Source of the DNA: Ignavibacteria bacterium
Lineage (GTDB): Bacteria; Bacteroidota; Ignavibacteria; Tepidaquicellales; Tepidaquicellaceae
Reading direction: 5' to 3'
DNA length: 64,000 bases
Assembly: GCA_016710985.1 (NCBI GenBank)
Contig: JADJTX010000013.1
Span: 62,001 to 126,000, forward strand
The position numbers were made by a program, and so were the translations under genes. Shown piece after piece: positions 18,654 through 27,414 of the stretch (positions are counted from its first letter, which is position 1; every line of letters starts with the position of its first letter). The notes under the pieces were generated by a model. The model searched no databases. It saw only the letters and a program-made list of their open reading frames with translations, and was not told where the DNA came from.

Positions 18654-19874
18654 TTGGGTTTAGAATTTTTCATTGCGAAGAGGTATTTATTTTCAAAGAA
18701 GAAATTTAATTTCATTACGATTATTTCTTTGATATCAATAGCCGGTGTGACAATTGGTGTGGCAGCTTTGATCATAGTGTTGTCTGTTTTCAACGGGTTC
18801 AGCAGTAAGGTCACAAGCATCCTGATAAGTTTTGATCCTCACATAAGGATTGAGGCAGCCGGAAGTAACAAGCTTACTGATTATGCATCCGTACAGGAAA
18901 AAATTAAAGACCTCGGGATCAAATCTTCAACTCCTTATACCTTAAATAAAGGAATGCTTGCAAATGAAAACAGTAATGAGGTTGTTTTTATTAAAGGGGT
19001 TGACGAAAATGAAATCGGAGATGTATCCGGAGTAAAACAGGTAATGAGATTCGGAGAATTCGATTTAAAAAATTCCGGTGAATACGGTGGGATCGTACTT
19101 GGATTTTCATTATTAGGAAAATTAAAAGGAAGTCCGGGAGATACGCTGACTTTACTAAGTCCGGTCGGGCTTGAAAATTCACTCACTCAATTCGTAGATC
19201 CAAAAACAAAAAATTTATCATCAGGGGAGTTTATGATTCTGACAATAAAGATTATGACGGTAATTACGCATATATTTCACTAGCAAATTCACAGGATCTT
19301 TTCAGCTTGACGGAAAAGTTAATGGCGTCGAAATGAGACTTGACAATATAAATGATTCGGAAAAGAGAAAGAAAAAATCAAAGCAGCTCTGGGAAATGAT
19401 TTTAAAGTAATGACCTGGTATGACCTTCATGATGATTTTTATTCAATATTAAAAGTCGAGAGATGGGTTGCATTTATAATTCTTAGCCTGATAATAGCGG
19501 TTGCTTCGTTTAATATCCTTGGCTCTCTGACAATGACAGTCATTGAAAAGAAAAGAGATATCGGAGTTTTGAAAGCTCTAGGAGCTACTGATAAAATGAT
19601 CACTAATATTTTTTTGTTCGAGGGCATTTCAGTCGGAATAATAGGAATGATTTCAGGAACAATACTAGGACTTGGCAGTCACATTAGCGCAGAAATATTT
19701 TGACTTTATAAACTTGATGCAAGCATTTATAAAATCGGCGCATTGCCGGTTGAGCTTAGATTAATGGATTTTATTTACATACCTTTAGCGGCATGCTCCT
19801 TTGTTTTCTTGCATCTCTTTATCCTTCAAGAAGAGCTGCTGCTTGAACCTGTGAATGCAATAAGATGGGAATAG
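18654..19874 (+). pseudogene. LolC/LolE-like lipoprotein-releasing permease, multiply frameshifted
   Basis: Resembles the inner-membrane permease that passes lipoproteins to LolA. The start (TTG) gives FFIAKRYLFSKKKFNFITII and a first helix GVTIGVAALIIVLSVFNGF, then a periplasmic domain. The C-terminal half has VAFIILSLIIAVASFNILGS, then TVIEKKRDIGVLKALGAT, and ends EPVNAIRWE. I place breaks near 19230 (T run; adding a T restores GEFYDSDNKDYDGNYAYISL), 19311, 19361, an in-frame TGA at 19701, and two more near 19808 and 19848. Either a decayed gene or very poor sequence; lolD next to it is also broken. Confidence 0.75.
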
Positions 19875-19974
19875 GCAAGTTAAAAGTTAAAAGTTAAAAG
19901 TTAGTTTAAGTTTAAGTTTAAAGTTTGAAGTTAAGGTTTAAATATTTAAATTAAAAGAATATAAAATATAAGTA
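19875..19974. repeat. Short AT-rich heptamer repeat
   Basis: The 7-mer AAAAGTT is repeated three times near 19879-19900, followed by similar A/T/G words up to the lolD-like start. No gene. Confidence 0.6.
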
Positions 19975-20650
19975 ATGTCAGATACTGAGATTTTAATTGA
20001 AGTTATGGATTTGAAAAAGTCGTATCAGGTAACAAAGACGAATAAGCTGGAAGTCTTAAAAGGGATCTCATTGAAGATAAATAAAGAGGCTATAGTTTCT
20101 GTAATTGGTAAATCCGGTGCGGGTAAAAGCACCCTTCTTCATATACTGGGAACACTGGATAGGCCTGATTCGGGGAAAGTATTTTTGAAGGAAAAGATGT
20201 ATTTGATCAAAAGAGAAAACAAATATCAGAATTCAGGAGTAAAGAAGATCGGATTTATTTTTCAGTTTCATCATCTGCTGCCGGAGTTCACTGCAATTGA
20301 AAATGTTATGATCGCTTCTATGATCTCAGGTCAGCCTGATAAAGCAAAGCAGAAGAACTGCTTACCGAAGTTGGACTGAAAGACAGAATCAATCATAAGC
20401 CTTCTGAACTATCCGGAGGAGAAGCTCAAAGAGTTGCCATTGCCAGAGCATTTATAAATTCTCCTAAGCTTATACTTGCTGATGAACCAACTGGTAATCT
20501 TGATACTGAAAATGCAAATCAATTATAGATCTGATATTCAGCCTCAGGGAAAAATATAAACAGACTTTTGTCATAGTTACTCATAATGAAGAGTTTGCAA
20601 AAAATTGCGATACTATTGTAAGTTTGAAAGATGGAATAGTTGTCAGTTAG
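19975..20650 (+). pseudogene. LolD-like ABC transporter ATPase, frameshifted
   Basis: ATPase partner of the LolC/E-like permease just upstream. Piecewise reading gives Walker A GKSGAGKST, the Q-loop segment GFIFQFHHLLPEF, signature SELSGGEAQRVAIARAF, Walker B LILADEPTGNLDTENAN and the switch region FVIVTHNEEFA, ending DGIVVS. Breaks lie near 20182-20186 (T5, six expected), about 20255, about 20345 and about 20525. The order permease then ATPase and the shared damage suggest one former or misread operon for lipoprotein export. Confidence 0.78.
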
Positions 20651-20734
20651 ATTGTCAGATTTAATTTTATAAAAAGTTAATATTACTTTTATTATTCCGT
20701 TGTTTTGATAAATTATATTTCCTGAATATTTAAA

Positions 20735-21493
20735 ATGAAGTTAGAGAAAATACATACACATGATCTGAATCTTTATTACGGAAGCAATCACGCATTAAAG
20801 AATGTATCCATTGGAATAGAGGAAAATAAAATTACTTCCCTTATAGGACCTTCGGGCTGCGGGAAGTCTACTTTTCTGCGTACATTGAACAGGCTTAATG
20901 ATACAATTGACAATGTTAGAATTGAAGGAGATGTAAAGATTGACGGAATAAATATCTATGATAAGAATGTTGATGTAGTAGCATTGAGGAAAAGAGTAGG
21001 TATGATCTTCCAGAAATCGAATCCTTTCCCTAAATCTGTATTTGAAAATGTTGCATACGGACCGAGAATAAACGGAGTGAATAAAAAGAAAGAGCTCGAA
21101 GAGATTGTTGAGACAAGCTGTAAGAGAGCAGCAATATGGGATGAAGTAAAAGACAGGATGAATGATTCCGCAATGGGATTGTCCGGAGGTCAGCAGCAGA
21201 GAGTCTGCATTGCAAGAGCTCTCGCTGTGGATCCTGAGGTTCTGCTGATGGATGAACCTGCCAGCGCTCTTGATCCCATAGCAACCGCTAAAATTGAAGA
21301 GCTTATGTTTGATTTAAAGAATAACCTTACAATAGTAATAGTAACTCACAATATGCAGCAGGCGGCAAGAGTCAGTGATAAGTGCGCTTTTTTTCTTTCG
21401 GGTGAAATAATTGAATACACTTCCACTACGAACATGTTTACAAACCGAAAGCATGAAAAGACACAGAATTATATTTCCGGAAGATTCGGATGA
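20735..21493 (+). CDS. pstB: Phosphate ABC transporter ATP-binding protein
   Basis: ATPase of the high-affinity phosphate importer PstSCAB. It has Walker A GPSGCGKST, the family-typical LRTLNRLNDTI after it, KRVGMIFQKSNPFPKSVFEN, signature GLSGGQQQR, Walker B VLLMDEPASALDP and THNMQQAARVSD. At 252 residues it has the standard length. pstS, pstC and pstA are not in the window, so pstB and the following phoU stand apart from the channel genes. Intact, unlike the two genes upstream. Confidence 0.95.
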   Translation: MKLEKIHTHDLNLYYGSNHALKNVSIGIEENKITSLIGPSGCGKSTFLRTLNRLNDTIDNVRIEGDVKIDGINIYDKNVDVVALRKRVGMIFQKSNPFPKSVFENVAYGPRINGVNKKKELEEIVETSCKRAAIWDEVKDRMNDSAMGLSGGQQQRVCIARALAVDPEVLLMDEPASALDPIATAKIEELMFDLKNNLTIVIVTHNMQQAARVSDKCAFFLSGEIIEYTSTTNMFTNRKHEKTQNYISGRFG

Positions 21494-21550
21494 ATGAATT
21501 TTGTTTTAAAGAATTAATTACATATTTTTATAAAAATAATTTAGAATAGA

Positions 21551-22237
21551 ATGTTTCATTACTTAGAAGAAGAGCTTGAGCAACTCAGGACTAAAATAAT
21601 AAAAATGGGAAGCCTGGTAGAAGAGCAGATAGAATTTTCTTTCAGGGCATTGTTTGAAGGAAATCTTGAACTTGCAAAAACAGTAATGTCCCGAGATGAT
21701 GAGGTAGATAAATACGATATTAAGATAGATAAACTTTGCCAGAGAATATTTGCTCTTACACAGCCCGTTGCATTTGACCTGCGTCTGATCATGACAGCAT
21801 TAATGATAAACAGTGATCTTGAAAGAATGGGTGACATTGCCGTTAATATTTCTGAAAGAGCTGAATCATTGATCGGACATAATGATCTGATGAAAAAGAT
21901 GAAAGTTGATATTATTGCCAACAAGGTTCAGAAGTTAATTAAGATGAGTATCGACAGTTTCGTCAATGGAGATGCAGAGCTTGCGAGGGAAATAATAAAA
22001 GCCGACAGTGACATTGACCGGCTGGACAAAGATATATTTGAACTGCTGACAAATGAAATGAAATCTGATAATGATCTGATAATTCCATGCGCTCATATCC
22101 TGACATTGGTCAGAAACATAGAAAGGCTTGCTGACCATGCAACCAACATAGCCGAAGATGTAATATTTCTCATTGACGCAAAAATAATCAAGCACAGCAA
22201 GGATCCAAAGAACCTCGAGCAAAAGGATAAACTCTAA
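21551..22237 (+). CDS. phoU: Phosphate-signalling protein PhoU
   Basis: Peripheral regulator linking the Pst transporter to a PhoR-type kinase. It consists of two repeats of a three-helix bundle (about residues 1-105 and 115-215), each carrying the metal-binding ExxxD-type motif (SRDDEVDKYDIKID; KADSDIDRLDKDIF). The late segment HILTLVRNIERLADHATNIA is the standard PhoU signature. It is 58 bp after pstB, in the same direction. Confidence 0.95.
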   Translation: MFHYLEEELEQLRTKIIKMGSLVEEQIEFSFRALFEGNLELAKTVMSRDDEVDKYDIKIDKLCQRIFALTQPVAFDLRLIMTALMINSDLERMGDIAVNISERAESLIGHNDLMKKMKVDIIANKVQKLIKMSIDSFVNGDAELAREIIKADSDIDRLDKDIFELLTNEMKSDNDLIIPCAHILTLVRNIERLADHATNIAEDVIFLIDAKIIKHSKDPKNLEQKDKL

Positions 22238-22247
22238 ATGCACATAG

Positions 22248-24116
22248 ATGAAAATTCTTTTTTCGCTGATCTTATTCTTCATATCACAGAATCTGTATTC
22301 GCAAAATAAATTTTCAGACACTACCCGCAAAGTTCCTTTCGATACAAACAAAATAAAAAGATCAGACCCGGCTTTCAAATACTTCTGATGTATTCAGTTA
22401 TGATTCGCTTTATATATGGAATGACAAGAGAAATTTATCCGAAATAATGGATGAGCGTCCGGGTTATTTTATTTTTGATATGGGACTAGGCGAGAGAAAT
22501 GATATAAATTATAACGGCAGGTATTCAGCGAAACCGGAATATTCAGGGACGGGATTCAGATCAATGATAATTTCTACCAGGGTTTTGACATACAAAACAT
22601 TTCAGTGAATGAGATTGACAAAATAGAAGAGATATCGGATGTCTCTTCTTTTTTTTACGGGATAAATACTTTTTCCAAATCCATTAATATAATTTCAAAG
22701 GATATCTTTCAGCCGAAGCCGTTTTCACAGCTCAGATTTTCACAGGACAGGTTCGGTTCGCTGTTTGCGGATTTTATTTTCAGCCAGCCGTTTTCGAGGA
22801 AGGCGAATGTTCAGCTAGGAATTACTAATCATTCCGCTGAAGGAAGATATGACAATTCCGATTATAATATCTGGAGAGGAAGAGGGCGGATCAATTTTTT
22901 TCTGTCTCCGAAGTTCAATGCAAAATTAAATTTTTATCTTAATAATTTTAACAGAGGACTCAATGACGGACTGATCTATTCCCCTGTCAGCGCTGATCTT
23001 GAGGATGATGAAGCTCCGGTTGTAAATCCTTCAGCAAATGAGCATCTTGAGAATTATTATTATGATCTGACTATGACCGGAAGGTTTTTTAAGAATAAGT
23101 CTTCGCTGACGAAGTTATTACTTTACAGCAATAATTCGACAAGACACTTAAATAATTCTGATTCAAATCTTACGTTTGGTAACTATCCTCCCGGATACAC
23201 TCACTCTCTGCTTTATGGCGTTGATCTGTCACAGAATTTTTTTATTAGTCATGGTAGAAATTTCGGCTCAGATATATTATTAGGAGGTAATGTTTATCTT
23301 AATTCATTTAACGGAAACTTGTCTACTGGATATCAGAACAATCAATACTCCCTGAGAATGAAATATGATCTTTCTTATAAAAGTCTTTTTCTCTCGGCTC
23401 TTTTGAGAAATGATAATATTTCTAAAAATAACTATATCAATGCCGGGGTTGAAGCTCAATTTATATTGATTAACAACAAAGATTTTATGGCAGAAATAAA
23501 CGGAGGTATTAATCAAACAAATTATCGAATGTTTAATAATGCTTACGGAGTATTGTTTGGTTCAAATGGTTTACTTGATTTAGAAACTACTTTTTATGAA
23601 ACCGGAGCTCAAATAGAATACAAGAATCTTAAGTTATCAGGAGAGCTTTATGAGACTAATTATGAAATTATTAATGGTAATATTAATCTTAGAGGAGCGA
23701 ATACAAACTTAACACTGGTTACCACAAATGCAGATATTTCAGTTTCCTATAATACTTCGAATGGAACACCGGCAAATTATGTGAAATCCGATATTGCATA
23801 CAAAGGAATTTTATTCAGAGGTAAACTAAAATTAAAAACTGGTATTAATATGAAGTATTATAATATTAATAATATTGTAGAACAAAACCAGACTGCTTAT
23901 TCCAAGTATTATAGTTCTTCAACTTTTCCACAGCAAAACCAGTTCATAGCTGACTTCTATATCGGCGCTAGGATCGGTAAAGCAAATGTTAATCTTACCA
24001 TAGCAAATATTTTAAACAGTCTCGTTTATAATGCTTATGTATTTCCACTTGATAACAGAGGTGGTTTGCTGAATTCGATTTCGAGGTTTACGATAGTGTG
24101 GGACTTTATAAATTAG
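22248..24116 (+). pseudogene. TonB-receptor-like outer-membrane barrel protein, frameshifted near the N-terminus
   Basis: The ATG at 22248 gives a signal peptide (MKILFSLILFFISQNLYSQ). A break follows near 22382-22386, then a plug-like part (LSEIMDERPGYFIFDMGLGE), a second break at the G run 22551-22553, and then an intact open frame to 24116. The latter begins with plug features (INDNFYQGFDIQNISVNEID) and goes on as about 480 residues of alternating barrel strands ending FTIVWDFIN. The plug and barrel recall small TonB-dependent receptors or porins of Bacteroidota; the substrate is unknown. Two single-base corrections restore one frame of about 620 residues. Confidence 0.65.
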
Positions 24117-24182
24117 ATTGGGGGGTAATGGTATTGGGTATTGAGTAAGTATTGAGTATTGTAGTAGTAGTTACTTTAATAT

Positions 24183-25247
24183 TCACGATTGACGATTCAC
24201 GATTAGCTGTTTAACAGCTTCGTACACTTCTTCCTCCTCAATCATCTTCATACATTTAAATTCTTCTTCACCTTTGAAAATACAGGTTGCGGGTCTTGGT
24301 GAGTTATAAAAGCACGGGCTGCAGTCTAAATCTTTTCTGACGATTGCATGCTTTGTTTTCCACGGATAAAGCTCTTTATGATTTGTGTAAGCGAATATAC
24401 CGACGGTTGGAATTTGTAATGCTGCTGCCGAATGCATGAACGCAGTGTCATTTGAAACAAAGAGTTTGCAGTGAGTCATGCGCGCAATTGAATCCATGTA
24501 ATTGTGAGTTGATGCAATCAGTGCTTCATTGTCCATCACTGCTTTGATTTCATTATTCAGATCAAATTCATTTCCGAAGAGTAGGATCTTAGCATCATTT
24601 TCTTTCATCAGCTTATTACCAAGTTCCGCATATTTATTTTTATCCCAGCGCTTATGAATATGATTCTTTAATACAGACGAACCCGGATGAAAGCCAATGA
24701 TGAATTTACCCTCTAAGTTATTCTCTTTGATCCATTCAGCAGCTTTTGCTTTATCATCATCGCTGATGAAAATTTCCATTTGCCCTGCTTCGTCATCACT
24801 TACATTTACTATAGGTTTGATCAGATCAAGGTTCTGCAAAACATTATGTCTGTCCTTTATCTCATCAATTAGAATGTCATTCAAAAATTCGGCTCTTGAA
24901 AATTCCGTGTGAGTATAATGATGCGCAATCTTTTTCTTTGCGCCAAGGAATGAGTTAACAATATTGTACTCAAGACGGTTGGCAGGATATACATTTATGG
25001 AATAATCATAATCATTATCTTTAAGACGTCTGACATCGCCAAGCGATCTGAGCTTAGATTGTTTTAAGAAATTAACAAAGTAAACATTATTGAGGAAGGG
25101 ACTATCTTCATACATTTCCTTTACCGACTTAAACATAACGAGCATGTCAATTTCGGATTCAGGAAGCTTTTCTTTAAGAAGCCGCAATGCAGGAGAGAAC
25201 ATAAGAGCGTCACCATTTCCCGAAAGCGCGTTGATAAGAATTTTCAT
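24183..25247 (-). CDS. Glycosyltransferase family 9 (heptosyltransferase-like)
   Basis: GT-B enzyme that likely adds a sugar to a lipopolysaccharide core or another surface glycan on the cytoplasmic face. It has the N-terminal NALSGNGDALMFSPAL, the central HPGSSVLKNHIHKRW, the late ISNDTAF-like segment LFVSNDTAFMHSAAALQIPT with the nucleotide-sugar-binding Asp, and a Cys-rich end (DLDCSPCFY, ATCIF, FKCMKMI) often seen in this family. It is the last gene of a minus-strand group with two membrane glycosyltransferases, clpP and tig. Confidence 0.88.
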   Translation of the reverse strand: MKILINALSGNGDALMFSPALRLLKEKLPESEIDMLVMFKSVKEMYEDSPFLNNVYFVNFLKQSKLRSLGDVRRLKDNDYDYSINVYPANRLEYNIVNSFLGAKKKIAHHYTHTEFSRAEFLNDILIDEIKDRHNVLQNLDLIKPIVNVSDDEAGQMEIFISDDDKAKAAEWIKENNLEGKFIIGFHPGSSVLKNHIHKRWDKNKYAELGNKLMKENDAKILLFGNEFDLNNEIKAVMDNEALIASTHNYMDSIARMTHCKLFVSNDTAFMHSAAALQIPTVGIFAYTNHKELYPWKTKHAIVRKDLDCSPCFYNSPRPATCIFKGEEEFKCMKMIEEEEVYEAVKQLIVNRQS

Positions 25248-25281
25248 ACTTCAAATCTTTTTTGAAAAATTTTCCTGATAT

Positions 25282-25330
25282 ACTCAAAGACTCAAAGTCT
25301 CAGAAAAATGGTTACTTTGAGTCTTTGAGT
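25282..25330. repeat. Perfect 17-bp inverted repeat (hairpin)
   Basis: ACTCAAAGACTCAAAGT at 25282-25298 is the exact reverse complement of 25314-25330, with a 15-base loop. It lies between the stop of the AftB-like gene and the start of the GT9 gene. The arms are themselves an 8-bp direct repeat (ACTCAAAG). It could end transcription or be a mobile palindrome. Confidence 0.8.
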
Positions 25331-25358
25331 CTTTAAGGTAAAAATGGTTTGTAAATTG

Positions 25359-27371
25359 TTATCTCATAATTTCCGGATCATACTTCAGGATCTTATCCAT
25401 GCTGGATTTAGCATTTGCTGTATCTCCCTGTTGACTGTATAGCTGATACAGCTGATAATGGGCAAGAACAATACTTTCATCCCTCTCAATAGCTTTCTTA
25501 TAATTTTCCATGGCAATGTCCTTTTTGCCCTGCTGCAGATATATATCGCCCATGTAGAGATAAGGCAATCCGAAATTCGCAGGTCCGGTGTCTAAAGACT
25601 TTTGAAACTCATTCAAAGCAGTTGGAATTCTTGACTTATCTCTTGAAGAATTCATAGCATCATTGAACAGGTTAATGTAAGACGGGCTGTAGTTTGGATT
25701 ACCCGGATAGTTCCAGTCAGCACTTACTTCATCATCCGATTTTCTTTTATACACAACATCAGTTGACTGTGCGCTTCTGTCTGTAAAATAATACGGATAA
25801 TAATATTTCACAAACTCTTCATTTGTAAACAATGCTCTCTCAGCATAAGCGCTGGGTTTCACACCGGTAGAAAAATAAATAAAATCAGGTTGTCTGGACA
25901 TGATATAATCAGCATTATACTTTCTTTCCTTCCACCCGAGAGTCAGCTCGGATATCTCCTTTACATATTTCGGATTATGAGCAACTTCTTTATCAGTAAG
26001 CCCGAGCATGTCAATTACATTTACTTTCGGTCCGGCAAAAAAAGATACAGCTCCGATTGTTGTTGCGGCGAGATTCATAGGACGACCAAGCTCAAGCTGC
26101 TTATTTTTAAACCATGCGCCAGTAGACTTCATTTTGCTTACCAGACCATTTTCAGTCTGTATATCACTTTCAAGATTCTCTTTCTGAGAATTATAATAAA
26201 AAATACAAACTGCCGAAACTGTTATAACTACGGCTGCAGCACTTAATCCCCCGCTCATTTTATTCCTTAAAACATTATACATCTGAGTCAGAAATTTTGC
26301 AAACAGAATATAGATCAATGGTAATACCGGGAGAAAAAATCTGTTCTGCTTAAGCACGTCGCCTCCGACCAGTATTACATACAGTAAGAATGAAATAATC
26401 AGCAGATACAGCAGTGAGATCTCAAAGATATTTTCCTTTTTCTTAAATAGGTATAATGGTGCGACTAAAACTATTCCGTAAACAAGATAGGATTTTAAGA
26501 ACTTTGTAAAGTATTCTATGCCTGCATTCAGATATGCCGAAGAAAGTCCGGTCTTTGCATAATAAGTATTCGGGAAAAGATATCCGTAGTAAGAATATCT
26601 GATTATGAAATAAAAAATTACGGGGATTATGAATATTGAATACGAAATTAAATTATTCTTTGAAAAGAATTCCTTCAAGCCGGATGCTTTATTTTCTTTT
26701 ATTGCAAAGAACAATTTATGAATCATTATCAGCCCGAAAAAGTACATGCCTTCGGGACGTGTCAGTGTTGCAAGTAAAATAAATAAAGGAAATTTATAAT
26801 TAACTGAAGTGCTGTGCCTGTCTTTTAAATAGAAATATATTCCGAGAAGACAGAACGAGATGAACATTGTCGTTTCCATTCCGCTGATGGACCAGAACAC
26901 AAATGAACCTGTGCATACAAGCATTACCGGAGGAATTAAGTTAAATAATTTCTCCGTAGTTCCCGGCTCATCTGTTTTAGCCTTTCTGATTTGCTTCGGA
27001 TCATCCTTAACATTTATTAAATCAGATATAAAATAAGTAACAAACAAAACCAATATCCCAAAGAGCAGACTTAAATTCTGTGATGTAGTTTCGATCTGAA
27101 ACTTGAGAAAAACAACCACGCTTAGTATCAATACCCAAAGAAGATTTGTATATCCTTCAACCCTTTCTCCGATGTTAAATACCAAACCGTTTCCGTCTAC
27201 AAAATTCTGGACATAGCGAAAGCTGATGTAAGCATCATCCTGAATAAAACGGTTGTCAGTGCAAATGAAAACGAAAGCTATAGAAAGTACAATCAAAAAA
27301 CCGAATATTAATTTATTGCTAATACCCGGTTTGACTGTCTGTAAATTTTGTTTAACAGATTTTTTTGACAT
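25359..27371 (-). CDS. AftB-like GT-C membrane glycosyltransferase with C-terminal TPR
   Basis: A 670-residue integral membrane protein with about ten helices (residues 20-420), a periplasmic domain, and a TPR tail (about 575-665: PYLYMGDIYLQQGKKDIAME, then YKKAIERDES). After the first helix it reads FIQDDAYISFRYVQNFVDGN then GLVFNIGERVEGYTNLLWV. This is the acidic catalytic-loop pattern of the GT-C family that includes mycobacterial arabinofuranosyltransferase AftB. It probably uses a polyprenyl-phosphate sugar and acts on the periplasmic side. Acceptor unknown. It lies 43 bp from the DUF2723 gene in the same direction. Confidence 0.75.
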   Translation of the reverse strand: MSKKSVKQNLQTVKPGISNKLIFGFLIVLSIAFVFICTDNRFIQDDAYISFRYVQNFVDGNGLVFNIGERVEGYTNLLWVLILSVVVFLKFQIETTSQNLSLLFGILVLFVTYFISDLINVKDDPKQIRKAKTDEPGTTEKLFNLIPPVMLVCTGSFVFWSISGMETTMFISFCLLGIYFYLKDRHSTSVNYKFPLFILLATLTRPEGMYFFGLIMIHKLFFAIKENKASGLKEFFSKNNLISYSIFIIPVIFYFIIRYSYYGYLFPNTYYAKTGLSSAYLNAGIEYFTKFLKSYLVYGIVLVAPLYLFKKKENIFEISLLYLLIISFLLYVILVGGDVLKQNRFFLPVLPLIYILFAKFLTQMYNVLRNKMSGGLSAAAVVITVSAVCIFYYNSQKENLESDIQTENGLVSKMKSTGAWFKNKQLELGRPMNLAATTIGAVSFFAGPKVNVIDMLGLTDKEVAHNPKYVKEISELTLGWKERKYNADYIMSRQPDFIYFSTGVKPSAYAERALFTNEEFVKYYYPYYFTDRSAQSTDVVYKRKSDDEVSADWNYPGNPNYSPSYINLFNDAMNSSRDKSRIPTALNEFQKSLDTGPANFGLPYLYMGDIYLQQGKKDIAMENYKKAIERDESIVLAHYQLYQLYSQQGDTANAKSSMDKILKYDPEIMR

Positions 27372-27414
27372 AGTTTTTTAATGAACCTGGAAAATGTTCA
27401 CCAATGATAATATT

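Noticed and set aside
21935..22378. 147-codon minus-strand frame opposite phoU
   Set aside because: Overlaps the conserved phoU gene and the start of the next gene; no domain is recognisable.
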